DNA of 8,952 nucleotides, taken from an uncultured Eubacterium sp. (GTDB taxonomy: Bacteria; Bacillota; Clostridia; Peptostreptococcales; Anaerovoracaceae). Both the position numbers and the translations under genes were made by a program. Each line of letters begins with the position of its first letter. Positions within the stretch are counted from its first letter, which is position 1. The stretch is from NCBI GenBank assembly GCA_900551775.1, contig URXI01000172.1, positions 1 to 8,952 on the forward strand, written 5' to 3'. Shown here one piece after another: positions 1 through 6,279 of the stretch. Under the pieces are notes generated by a model. That model had not been told where the DNA came from and did no database searches. It worked only from the letters and a program-made list of their open reading frames with translations.

Positions 1-751
1 TTGAAACTCCTCGACGCTCGACTGCCGGGGCAAGTTCGACAACTTCTGGGGCAGCTCGCGGGCGGTGAGGGCGCTGAGCGATACGCTCTGCATCGAGCAC
101 GGGCTGTCCGTCGTCGAGGCTCCGAAGCGACGCGGCAAGAGCTACAACAAGTGGCTTGCAGAGCAGAAACCGAGCCTGCTCATAGACATCCAGTCCAAGC
201 TCGCCGAGGGCAAAGGCGCTGGCTATGAGCGCTGGGCGAAGGTGTTCAACCTCAAGCAGATGGCGCAGACCATAAACTTTCTCAAAGAGAACGGCGACAT
301 GGACTTTGACGAACTCTCGCGCAGGGCCGAGGCCGCGAGCGAGAAGTGCAGCGCCCTGACCGAGAAGCTGAAGGCAACAGAGGCGAGAATGTCCGAGGTC
401 GAGGAGCTGAAAAAGCAGGTCATCATCTACCTGCGGACGCGAGAGACCTTTCGCGCATACAAAGCCTCCGGCTACTCGAAACGGTATTTAGCCGAGCACG
501 AGCAGGAGATACTTCTGCACCGAGCTGCGAAGAATCACTTCAATGACCTGGGGTTGAAAAAGCTGCCCACGGTCAAGGCTCTGCAAGCTGAGCACGCCGC
601 CCTCCTCGCTGAAAAGGGTGCTGCATACCCGGCCTACCGCGAGGCCAGAGCCGAGATGAAAAAGCTCCTGACCTACCGCGCCAACGCCGAGGTGATCCTC
701 GGCATGAACGCAAATACCGGCAAGAGACAAAAAGAGCATGAGCAGCGGTGA
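1..751 (+). CDS. Relaxase/mobilization protein, C-terminal part (5' end missing or broken)
   Basis: This is the C-terminal part of a MOBP/VirD2-like relaxase, the nuclease that nicks the origin of transfer and leads DNA into the recipient during conjugation. The frame is open from base 5 to the stop at 749-751, giving 248 residues. It opens with a block resembling the family signature (NSSTLDC, KF, NFWGSS, AVRALSD), followed by IEHGLSVVE and KSYNKWL. The catalytic N-terminus with the active Tyr and His triad is not in the window. Residues about 95-150 are rich in Glu, Lys and Ala and look coiled-coil-like, a common tail in relaxases of Tn1549-type clostridial elements. Oddly, the codon just before the conserved Asn, where the family usually has Phe, reads TGA (bases 2-4). 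Either the gene is broken here or the window edge carries an indel. GTG at 65 is an internal codon rather than the likely start. The segment is clearly more GC-rich than the DNA after it. Family call is confident; element type is inferred. Confidence 0.8.
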
Positions 752-1153
752 ACAAAATGTATAGACCGTATGCTGTCAATAGTGCTGTTTCTAGAACATT
801 GAATTAGTACGGCAAGGGGAGGTTGCTCTCTTAACTAAATATGGCGAATAAATTGAGACCTAGTATTGAAAATGTCCTATGCCGTCTGTGCGAATTGATA
901 AGATAAACAGTACCAATCCATTTAACATGTTCAAAGCATTAATTTTTATTATATAAAATCTCGCTACATTTTTATAATTGAATCCGAATGTACAACGATA
1001 TAAAATGATATGAGAATGAACCAAGACGAAAGAAGGTTTGATGTTTGTGGCTCGGGCTCGCTTTGAAACAAGCCAGAGAGGAAAAAGCCGGACGCAAGCC
1101 TATGTGGCGGAGTTGGCCGGCAAGACTGACTGCACCATTATGAACGTTGAGCA
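752..1153. other. AT-rich gene-poor stretch after the relaxase
   Basis: I see no convincing gene here. Composition drops sharply to AT-rich just after the relaxase stop. The only open frames are short: one on the plus strand at 1040-1157 (about 38 codons) and its minus-strand shadow, neither with a clear ribosome binding site or a family I recognise. The sub-segment from about 1050 to 1140 is more GC-rich than its flanks, as if a small fragment of coding DNA had been left behind. No terminator, tRNA or terminal repeat was recognised. Confidence 0.4.
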
Positions 1154-1267
1154 TTAAGGCCAGCGCCCCAGCTTCAACCTGTTTTCAAACTCGTCACTTT
1201 GCTTGAAATTCTTGTAGATCAGTTTTTCTGTATAGAAGGGCAGCGTGGAGAGAAAAGCTTTTATCAC
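1154..1267 (-). CDS. Short unidentified ORF, possible gene remnant
   Basis: A 37-residue frame could start at a GTG, reading MIKAFLSTLPFYTEK onward and ending RLKLGRWP. The composition (aromatic, charged, with EKLIYKNFK and DEFENRLKLGRW) resembles real protein more than a random frame. There is no clear Shine-Dalgarno, and the frame is closed upstream by a stop about 5 codons before the GTG. It lies directly beyond the end of the DUF2087-like ORF. I do not recognise a family. It may be the 3' remnant of a larger gene, or noise. Confidence 0.2.
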   Translation of the reverse strand: MIKAFLSTLPFYTEKLIYKNFKQSDEFENRLKLGRWP

Positions 1268-1269
1268 CT

Positions 1270-1497
1270 CTAAAACAAATACAATTTTTTATCATATCTT
1301 TGGTGGTAAAATAAAGCATTGTCTTTGATAATACTATTTGCTTCTTTTTCTGTGTATGTTCGATTCGGTTTAATCCGTAATGCTATTCTTTGCAGTGCTA
1401 TAATTCTCATCGGCCTTTTGGATGGATGCCAAAGTAATTTCCTACTTTTATCAAGTAAATGGCTGCTTTTTTTGATATTTCTTCTCCATTTCTGCAT
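1270..1497 (-). CDS. DUF2087-like small protein, probably truncated
   Basis: This 75-residue frame contains a segment resembling the DUF2087 domain: WHPSKRPMRIIALQRIA, then RTYTEKEANSIIKDN. In the family the corresponding region reads roughly W-P-KR-K-...-L-YL followed by Y-TEKEVNEII. DUF2087 is found alone or at the C-terminus of small transcriptional regulators; its biochemical role is not known. The usual ending, an RRELID(Y/H)G-like helix and a short strand, is not recognisable here. After IIKDN the sequence diverges (RYDKKLYLF) and stops, so the domain appears truncated or degenerate. The ATG is 13 nt downstream of the kinase gene's stop on the same strand with only a weak upstream GAG, so it would depend on read-through from that gene. 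Family assignment rests on the TEKE motif region only. Confidence 0.45.
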   Translation of the reverse strand: MQKWRRNIKKSSHLLDKSRKLLWHPSKRPMRIIALQRIALRIKPNRTYTEKEANSIIKDNALFYHQRYDKKLYLF

Positions 1498-1510
1498 CTC
1501 AATTTTGTTT

Positions 1511-2776
1511 TTAGCTCAGCCGTGTCAACTCTTTTGTCAATCTATCAATGTTCTCCCCAAACCATTCAAGAAGTTTTGAGGACAAATTAGCTTGCGCCAA
1601 AAATATTCTTCTATTTCTTGTTGGAGATGCATAGTACTGTCCATAAAAATTGCTTACGGCACAAAATTGAAAAAACATTCTTCCCATATTCTCTAAATCA
1701 TATGGATTGAGTTTAGCGTGGCTTAAGTAGATCTTTACATATGATACGAAATCCTCGATATCAATTTTCCCTTCTGAACATTTTGGAGAAGCATATACAT
1801 AAAAGCGGATCAATTCCCATATAACAGGATGTTTGCAGCTAGTTGTCCAGTCAATGCATCCATTTATTCTTTCTTCACCACAGATAAGCTGCGTTATGAT
1901 AAAATCTCCGTGTGTATTTGCATAGGTAAATCCATCCATATCAAAAAGATATGGCTGCATTTTTTCAAGAAAATACATATTAGATTTTATGCGCAGAGCA
2001 ATTTCAGTATCGCCATTTTCAATAGCTTGATGCAACGTTTTTTCATATCCATGAAGCGTATTTTCAATCGTATGGTTTTGAAAAAACTGTTTATCAATTC
2101 CATACAAAAGGGGCGGGTAATCTTTTAAAACAGTATGGATTTTACCAAGCAACTTGGCTGACTCTTCCATCAACCATACAGGAGCTTCGTGATAATCATA
2201 TGTGATTCCGTCGATGAACTCCTGTACATGGTATCTTCGGCCATTTTCATCTACAGATATTGGATCTCCCGCACGATTATTTATGATTTTGCTGACAGGA
2301 ATACCATTTTGGCTAAGAAACAAACAAAGGTTAGATTCGTTTTCAGGATGATTCATACTGTTTTCTGTAAAGTACTTTACAACATATTCACCTTTATCTG
2401 TTTTTATAAAGTAAGTAATGCTCCCAGCACCGAATTTGGATTCATTTATCTCTGTGATGTCCAACCCATATTGTTTATAGATATGATATTTTAATTGCGC
2501 ATATTCCACTTGTTTCACTAGTTTGTCCATTGTATTGCCCATCTTGTCCATCATGTCAAATAACGGAAGCCGTTCGCCCAAAAGCAATTCATTCACACTA
2601 ATGCCCAATAGATCGCACAGCGGCAACATCAAAGAAACCTCAGGCAACCCGTTCCCGCATTCCCATTTAGAAACGGTCTTTTCACTAATTCCCATCATTT
2701 CAGCAATTTGATTTTGCGTATAGCCTTTTTCTCTTCTCATAGAACCAATAAAGGATCCAGTTTTTTTCTGATTCAT
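1511..2776 (-). CDS. XRE-family HTH / aminoglycoside phosphotransferase-like kinase fusion
   Basis: A 421-residue two-domain protein. Residues about 8-62 form an XRE/Cro-type helix-turn-helix (RREKGYTQNQIAEMMGIS, TVSKWECG, LLGISVNELL), expected to bind DNA. Residues about 115-410 resemble the APH/CHK kinase fold, which phosphorylates small molecules such as aminoglycosides or choline. K134 in YVVKYF fits the ATP-binding Lys, H289-G-D291 fits the catalytic loop, and D309 in CIDW fits the metal-binding Asp. The usual Asn of the HxDxxxxN loop is Gln (Q296), which may weaken or alter catalysis. A linker at 68-100 may be helical. I chose the ATG at 2776 because GAGGGGTG lies 5 nt upstream; the frame is open to 2959 but that extension crosses the promoter and hairpin. 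The gene is AT-rich compared with the genes at 3602-7177. Drug phosphorylation is only one possibility; self-sensing or regulatory kinase roles are equally open. Confidence 0.85.
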   Translation of the reverse strand: MNQKKTGSFIGSMRREKGYTQNQIAEMMGISEKTVSKWECGNGLPEVSLMLPLCDLLGISVNELLLGERLPLFDMMDKMGNTMDKLVKQVEYAQLKYHIYKQYGLDITEINESKFGAGSITYFIKTDKGEYVVKYFTENSMNHPENESNLCLFLSQNGIPVSKIINNRAGDPISVDENGRRYHVQEFIDGITYDYHEAPVWLMEESAKLLGKIHTVLKDYPPLLYGIDKQFFQNHTIENTLHGYEKTLHQAIENGDTEIALRIKSNMYFLEKMQPYLFDMDGFTYANTHGDFIITQLICGEERINGCIDWTTSCKHPVIWELIRFYVYASPKCSEGKIDIEDFVSYVKIYLSHAKLNPYDLENMGRMFFQFCAVSNFYGQYYASPTRNRRIFLAQANLSSKLLEWFGENIDRLTKELTRLS

Positions 2777-2800
2777 GTAATCACCCCTCGATATGGTTTT

Positions 2801-2829
2801 ATTATACTTAATCTGATTTATATAAACAC
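2801..2829 (-). promoter_or_regulatory. Probable promoter of the HTH-kinase gene
   Basis: On the minus strand a perfect TATAAT (2801-2806) lies 24 nt upstream of the chosen ATG. At 17 nt spacing the -35 position reads GTGTTT (2824-2829), a poor match, so the promoter may be weak or need an activator. Because the gene encodes its own XRE domain, autoregulation here is plausible but not shown. Confidence 0.45.
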
Positions 2830-2884
2830 CCATGTTCCGTAGAGCGGCCCAGATAAGGTAGAATAAGCTTAGCAGATTAAAAAT

Positions 2885-2967
2885 GGACAAAAAGAGACAT
2901 GGTTTGCGGATCTCCGCCAGAATGAAGCTGCGATCAACCATTCTGAGAGGAGACAGCAAACCATGTC
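2885..2967 (-). terminator. Long nested hairpin, possible terminator after the VOC gene
   Basis: GACATGGTTTGC (2896-2907) and GCAAACCATGTC (2956-2967) form a perfect 12-bp inverted repeat. Inside it are TCTCC/GGAGA (2911-2915, 2949-2953) and CAGAATG/CATTCTG (2919-2925, 2939-2945), so the whole stretch can fold into one long interrupted stem. On the minus strand the stem is followed by TCTTTTTGTCCATTTTT, a U-rich tail, about 50 nt after the VOC stop codon. That fits intrinsic termination of the minus-strand operon, though the stem is unusually long. It could instead be a mobile-element end or a palindromic repeat. Confidence 0.45.
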
Positions 2968-3017
2968 CGGAAAAGCTGTAAGCCTGAACAAATCAGAGTG
3001 AGCGTATACTCATTATC

Positions 3018-3404
3018 TCAAATTGAGATCCACCAAAACACTCCGAACTTATCAATAATTGTAGCACAACGCTTGCTCCAGGGAAGTTCATGCAGCGGCT
3101 CTAAAACAATGCCCCCATCGCTCAAAATTTGAAAAGCTTTGTCAACCGCTTCGACGGTGCCCATTTCAAATACATCAAACGTCATTGTCTCCCATCTGTT
3201 CTTATGGACGACACTGACGTCGCATGGGTTTTGCGCTTCCGACAGCGCCAAAAAGTTGTCGCCATTTACAGATAGCTCACAGTGCTCGTATTCGGTGTTA
3301 TCTTCATTTATTAACTCAAGGGTTTTTTCCGCGCCAAAGGCTCTGCAATAGGTCTCTGCTGCTTCAAAACTGTTTTTTACATATACCTGTGGGTAATTTT
3401 TCAT
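3018..3404 (-). CDS. VOC superfamily (glyoxalase/PhnB-like) protein
   Basis: A 128-residue single-domain protein of the vicinal oxygen chelate superfamily, which includes glyoxalase I, bleomycin-binding and fosfomycin-modifying proteins and PhnB-like proteins. Visible features are an N-terminal strand (PQVYVKN), the helix AAETYCRAFGAEK, the strand HCELSVNGDNFLALSEA, a second beta-alpha repeat (ETMTFDVFEMGTVEAVDKAFQIL) and the typical ending DKFGVFWWISI. The E-H pair around residues 40-41 and the Asp/Phe/Gly C-terminal motif are usual positions near the metal or ligand site. The length is normal for PhnB-like proteins. AAGGAGG lies about 6 nt before the ATG, fixing the start. It is 197 nt downstream of the flavin reductase-like gene on the same strand, so it may be the last gene of that transcript. 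The ligand cannot be predicted. Confidence 0.85.
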   Translation of the reverse strand: MKNYPQVYVKNSFEAAETYCRAFGAEKTLELINEDNTEYEHCELSVNGDNFLALSEAQNPCDVSVVHKNRWETMTFDVFEMGTVEAVDKAFQILSDGGIVLEPLHELPWSKRCATIIDKFGVFWWISI

Positions 3405-3601
3405 AAGCGCCTCCTTATTTTTATGAAGCAGATCTCGTTCCGCATGTTACTTCAGTGAATGACCGCTGCCGCGCCGGACTTCATGCATTGCTCCTGAAAG
3501 CTCACCGAACAGGTGCAGCTCCAAAAAAAGATTACTACAGCGATGTTATCAATCAGACCACCATCCTTTCCATAATGACCCAATGCAGACGGACACAACT
3601 C
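3405..3601 (-). other. Intergenic spacer between flavin reductase-like and VOC genes
   Basis: I see no gene here. The plus-strand frames that cross it are shadows. A short inverted repeat (AGCTCACC/GGTGCAGCT, around 3499-3522) lies beside a run of seven A on the plus strand; on the minus strand the T-run precedes rather than follows the stem, so it is not a normal terminator for the upstream gene. No clear promoter for the VOC gene was found. Confidence 0.3.
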
Positions 3602-4252
3602 TCAATATTCACCAGCATCCCTGATCTTTTTAATAACGCCAATGTAATCGTGTGCCGTTCCTTCAAAGGTTTCCGGGTCGACAGGATGATGGATGTTGTA
3701 AAGCACTCCAGTGTCTCCTGTCCTTCCCAGATCGTTCTCGTTCATATGCCTATGATCAATATGAACGTTTACGATTTCAAAGCAGGCCAGAACATCGTCT
3801 TCACCTTCAGCAATTTCCTTCTCCCACTTTAAGCGACACTCCAGATTCATAAAACACTCGTCGATCAAAGGGGCATTCACGATTTCTGCCTGGACCGAAG
3901 TCAGACCGGCTGCCAGGATCTCATCTATCTCAAAACAGTTGTTTTGGCAGGTTGACATACACCTATCATACAAGTCGGCAGACATAAAATTGATGACGGC
4001 GTCACCTGTTTCGTGGAGTGTTTGATAGAGATGTCCGTGCTTGCTGACAGCGGAAACAATGGCATAGTAGCCGCTTTTTCCACCTGTAAACGTAGTCCAT
4101 GACTGCATACAAGCATTGGACAATCCGTTGCTCTTATATGACGTCATTATGTAGAGCGGGGAAGGGACGGAAATAACAAACTCCATCCAATTAAACCCAT
4201 ACATGTTCATGTTCTCCATTGACGCAGGCAATGAGCTGAATTGCTTTTTCAT
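3602..4252 (-). CDS. Flavin reductase-like (FMN-binding) protein
   Basis: A 216-residue protein resembling the flavin reductase-like domain family (DIM6/NTAB), which binds FMN in a split-barrel dimer and reduces flavin or a bound substrate in the cytoplasm. Family-like features in order: the strand with P-LYIMTSY and then a small-residue helix (residues 30-45), the SAVSKHGHLYQTLHETGDAVINFMSADL segment (67-94), the FEIDEILAAGLTS segment (107-119), and the EIVNAPLIDECFMNLECRLKW strand (123-143) ending in a conserved acidic/Gly turn. The usual Thr-rich phosphate loop is modified to TFTGGKSG. GGAGG sits 6 nt before the ATG at 4252; the open frame upstream of this lies within the spacer and the end of the AAC(3) gene and is not needed. 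It starts 46 nt after the AAC(3) stop, so the two genes are probably cotranscribed. Substrate unknown. Confidence 0.8.
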   Translation of the reverse strand: MKKQFSSLPASMENMNMYGFNWMEFVISVPSPLYIMTSYKSNGLSNACMQSWTTFTGGKSGYYAIVSAVSKHGHLYQTLHETGDAVINFMSADLYDRCMSTCQNNCFEIDEILAAGLTSVQAEIVNAPLIDECFMNLECRLKWEKEIAEGEDDVLACFEIVNVHIDHRHMNENDLGRTGDTGVLYNIHHPVDPETFEGTAHDYIGVIKKIRDAGEY

Positions 4253-4298
4253 CCTAACCTCCATAATACGCATAACTGACCTTGGCATTTTTCGGGGT

Positions 4299-5048
4299 TC
4301 ATTCCAGACCGTATAGCTTGAAAGGCTGTGTCCGCAATGCGCACTCATAAAGCTGCACGACAGGCTTTACCTGACATAACATGCATTTGCTTTGCCCTAT
4401 CATACTATCAACGATATACCCACGCTCATATGCGAGTTTTTGGATTTTGTACCAGGGCTTTGTCTCAGGACTCCAGGCCTCTATGAACCAATCGTCCTCC
4501 GGGTACTTTGCTCTTGCCTCTTCAGAGGGTTTGAACCTGTCCCTGATGCTCTGGGGCATACAGCCTTCGACATAGTGCATGGAAGACATTCTGTAAATGT
4601 CAACGCCGATCAGCAGCGCTGCTCCGCCATCGTCTATTATCTTTTGGAAGCCCGATGCAGCGTGCTGTTCAGCATCCTTACCCCACGCTGAGACCCTGTA
4701 ATGGCCCTCTCCGGTAATGACGCTGGGCATTTGCCGGAAGGTGTCCGATACGATCCCCATCCCAGACCTCTCACTGTTTTCATGCAGATTCCTTACTTTG
4801 AGCGTGAGTCCCAGTGCTCTGTCCTCGTCGCTCAGAGGAAAATCTCGCGAATTCAAAAACGACGGCATTACGATAGCTCCATCATTCCCGACGGTGCTTT
4901 GCAAGGCGGTTATGACTGTTTGTGCTCCTCCCTCAACATATCCAAAGCTGCTGAGAGAGCAGTGGACCTCGAGCATCATTCCTCTTTTGACCCCCAGAGC
5001 CGAAAAACCGTCCTGCATTTCGCTGAGCGTAACAGTCTCACCGTTCAT
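4299..5048 (-). CDS. AAC(3)-family aminoglycoside N-acetyltransferase homologue
   Basis: A 249-residue member of the antibiotic N-acetyltransferase family, which transfers acetyl from acetyl-CoA to the 3-amino group of aminoglycosides; many homologues (YokD-like) have no proven drug activity. The N-terminal part matches the family: VHCSLSSFGYVEGGAQTVITAL (residues 28-49), DGAIVMPSF (56-64), then LLIGVDIYRMSSMHYVEG (145-162), where H158 and E161 fit the catalytic/CoA-site H-x-x-E pattern. In resistance enzymes this segment is usually ..T..H.AE, so S156-M157 is a variation. The protein is a little shorter than most AAC(3) enzymes. I prefer the ATG at 5048: GAGAGAGG lies about 10 nt upstream, and the leader length then matches that of the LacI gene. 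A TTG two codons earlier and an ATG at 5069 are alternatives. It is the first gene behind the consensus promoter at 5191-5219. Confidence 0.85.
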   Translation of the reverse strand: MNGETVTLSEMQDGFSALGVKRGMMLEVHCSLSSFGYVEGGAQTVITALQSTVGNDGAIVMPSFLNSRDFPLSDEDRALGLTLKVRNLHENSERSGMGIVSDTFRQMPSVITGEGHYRVSAWGKDAEQHAASGFQKIIDDGGAALLIGVDIYRMSSMHYVEGCMPQSIRDRFKPSEEARAKYPEDDWFIEAWSPETKPWYKIQKLAYERGYIVDSMIGQSKCMLCQVKPVVQLYECALRTQPFKLYGLE

Positions 5049-5099
5049 GTTCAAGCAGCCTCTCTCCATAAAATGACGTAAAATCGTGATATACATTAA

Positions 5100-5113
5100 T
5101 TTTAACGATAAAA
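5100..5113 (-). promoter_or_regulatory. LacI-type operator-like palindrome in the AAC(3) leader
   Basis: On the minus strand this reads TTTTATCGTTAAAA, a near-perfect palindrome with a central CG, the form expected for LacI-family operators. CGTTAAAAT lies exactly 23 nt beyond the leader hairpin, as in the LacI gene leader. It is downstream of the predicted promoter, where a bound repressor would act as a roadblock. Operator function is inferred. Confidence 0.4.
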
Positions 5114-5130
5114 TAATTGAATATAGTAAC

Positions 5131-5176
5131 GGCTCCCGTCACATCCGCTGCTTTGACCAAACGAAAAACGGGAGCC
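5131..5176 (-). promoter_or_regulatory. Leader hairpin, copy 1 (AAC(3) gene)
   Basis: GGCTCCCGT and ACGGGAGCC form a perfect 9-bp stem around a 28-nt loop that contains the palindrome TTTGGTCAAA. It begins about 15 nt after the -10 box, so it would sit near the 5' end of the transcript. There is no U-run after it, so simple termination is unlikely. A second copy with the same stem core, loop motif and downstream spacing lies before the LacI gene at 8027-8075. It may be an RNA regulatory element, a stabilising 5' structure or a DNA binding site. Confidence 0.6.
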
Positions 5177-5190
5177 TGTACTTGTAGGGC

Positions 5191-5219
5191 ATTATATATT
5201 TTGGGTATTGTAATGTCAA
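5191..5219 (-). promoter_or_regulatory. Consensus sigma-A promoter for the AAC(3) operon
   Basis: On the minus strand TTGACA (5214-5219), 17 nt, then TATAAT (5191-5196): a perfect match in both boxes and spacing. Such a promoter is strong unless repressed. It gives the AAC(3) gene its own transcript, separate from the WYL-GNAT genes upstream, with a leader of about 135 nt. An inverted repeat overlaps it (5196-5228). Confidence 0.8.
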
Positions 5220-5228
5220 TACAAATAT
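5196..5228. repeat. Inverted repeat overlapping the AAC(3) promoter
   Basis: GTATTG-TAATGT-CAATAC (5205-5222) is an 18-bp palindrome lying over the -35 box. The flanking ATATTT (5196-5201) and AAATAT (5223-5228) extend the symmetry. Its position over a perfect promoter suggests a repressor operator, but hairpin-forming AT-rich DNA by chance is possible. Confidence 0.45.
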
Positions 5229-5302
5229 TGCTACAAATAGTCAAAACTGCGCTTTTTAAGATGCGAACTTATGTCCTGTGAATGAGCAAGCCATAAAATG
5301 CT

Positions 5303-6211
5303 TCACAAGCCGGACTCAATTAGTTGAATGATCTCCTCTTCGGTTTGGAAGAGGTCATAGTCTCCAACATGCTGTCCGGTGTAATGATAGAGGACACCGT
5401 TCGCCTCGTTGTTTCGCAAAGCGCGAGTTAATCGCTCCGAGCCGTTTTCAGCAATGAAACGTGAAAAGGCGCGGATACGGGTGCTGGCAAACATGGGGGC
5501 GCCACATGCAAAATTTCCGCACTCCCAACAACCTGCAATTCTCTTGGCATTACAACAAACCCAATGCTTGCAGGCGTTTCTATCCCGCTGACAGCCTGCC
5601 ATACAGCCGCCGCAGTGCTTGTTTTCGCTGCAAACACAGCAGGCCAGTCCGCAAAAAGCGATTCCCTTGCTCTCGTCAAATGCCTTTGCGGCAGGACGCT
5701 CATAGTATCCCGCCTGAGGAAAGAATTGGACCGACGGAACAAAGCCGTATTTTTTCAGGAGCGGCAATCTTTCGAGTGTGTTTTTGACTTTGATTTTCAA
5801 GCTCCCCACTTGAAAGTCCCTGATAAAGCGCAAGACAGCCAATCTTATGAATTCTTCCAAATACTCCTCTTTGTCGTATTCCGTGGCGATATCGACCGTT
5901 AAAATTCCGGATTCCCCGCCGAAAATTCCAATGGTGCCGACTGCCCGGCCAACAGCCTTCGGAATAATTGAAAACCGTATATACCTGTGCCGGCGGTACT
6001 CATCCAGCCAGAACCTAATGCAGTTTTCCATTTCCTCGATCGTTGTACAGTAGAAATTGCGTGTACAGTTATCAGCGTTCATTTTGGACACGGCCGTCTT
6101 GTCAGAGTAACACGATAAAAGGGACTCGGCGTCCGCCAATCTGACTTGCCTTAACCTAAACGACGCCGTTTCGTATATAGGACAGTCCTCAAAAACATTT
6201 AGCGCTATCAT
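5303..6211 (-). CDS. GNAT acetyltransferase fused to a Cys-rich DUF3795-like domain
   Basis: A 302-residue two-part protein. Residues about 15-175 look like a GNAT acetyltransferase: FRLRQVRLADAESLLSCYSD, a central strand GRAVGTIGIFGGESG (the position of the acetyl-CoA fold core), then LAVLRFIRDF and KVKNTLERLPLLKKYGFVPS near the end. These proteins acetylate small molecules or protein N-termini. Residues 187-236 hold 13 cysteines (starting FCGLACCVC, then HCGGC, ACKHWVCC, GCWECGNFAC), the pattern of DUF3795, a small domain thought to bind metal. After this come a helix and an acidic tail. AAGGAGG lies about 7 nt before the ATG. The gene starts 48 nt after the WYL regulator's stop, so the two are likely one operon, which suggests control by the WYL protein. 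Substrate unknown; the Cys cluster might act as a zinc or other metal site. Confidence 0.85.
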   Translation of the reverse strand: MIALNVFEDCPIYETASFRLRQVRLADAESLLSCYSDKTAVSKMNADNCTRNFYCTTIEEMENCIRFWLDEYRRHRYIRFSIIPKAVGRAVGTIGIFGGESGILTVDIATEYDKEEYLEEFIRLAVLRFIRDFQVGSLKIKVKNTLERLPLLKKYGFVPSVQFFPQAGYYERPAAKAFDESKGIAFCGLACCVCSENKHCGGCMAGCQRDRNACKHWVCCNAKRIAGCWECGNFACGAPMFASTRIRAFSRFIAENGSERLTRALRNNEANGVLYHYTGQHVGDYDLFQTEEEIIQLIESGL

Positions 6212-6235
6212 TCCTGCACCTCCTTCAGTGACTAT

Positions 6236-6279
6236 TGTACAAAGCGAACTGCGACATCGTTATGTCGTAGTTTTGTACA
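6236..6279. repeat. Large palindrome spanning the WYL stop codon
   Basis: TGTACAAA (6236-6243) pairs with TTTGTACA (6272-6279); inside, ACTGCGACAT (6248-6257) pairs with ATGTCGTAGT (6262-6271) with one mismatch, around a CGTT loop. Only GCGA on one side is unpaired. The hairpin covers the WYL stop codon and ends about 17 nt before the GNAT ribosome binding site. It could set mRNA stability between the two genes or be a protein-binding site; there is no U-tract to make it a clear terminator. Confidence 0.6.

Noticed and set aside
2777..2959. N-terminal extension of the HTH-kinase frame up to 2959
   Set aside because: It crosses the -10 box and the long hairpin, while a strong ribosome binding site precedes the ATG at 2776, so the extension is not coding.
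2963..3001. Plus-strand 12-codon frame (MSGKAVSLNKSE) with an upstream GGAGA
   Set aside because: It stops after 12 codons and lies in the hairpin and spacer after the VOC gene; at most it is the start of a lost transposase-like gene, so it is mentioned only in the hairpin finding.
3455..3832. Plus-strand 125-codon frame
   Set aside because: It runs opposite the well-supported flavin reductase-like gene, has no ribosome binding site and no family features.
4701..5081. Plus-strand frames of about 120 codons over the AAC(3) gene
   Set aside because: They are shadows of the AAC(3) coding strand with no recognisable protein content.
5131..5176. Leader hairpins as simple intrinsic terminators
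   Set aside because: Loops of 28-31 nt and the lack of a U-run directly after the stem do not fit; the copy before LacI has only a weak U-rich tail.
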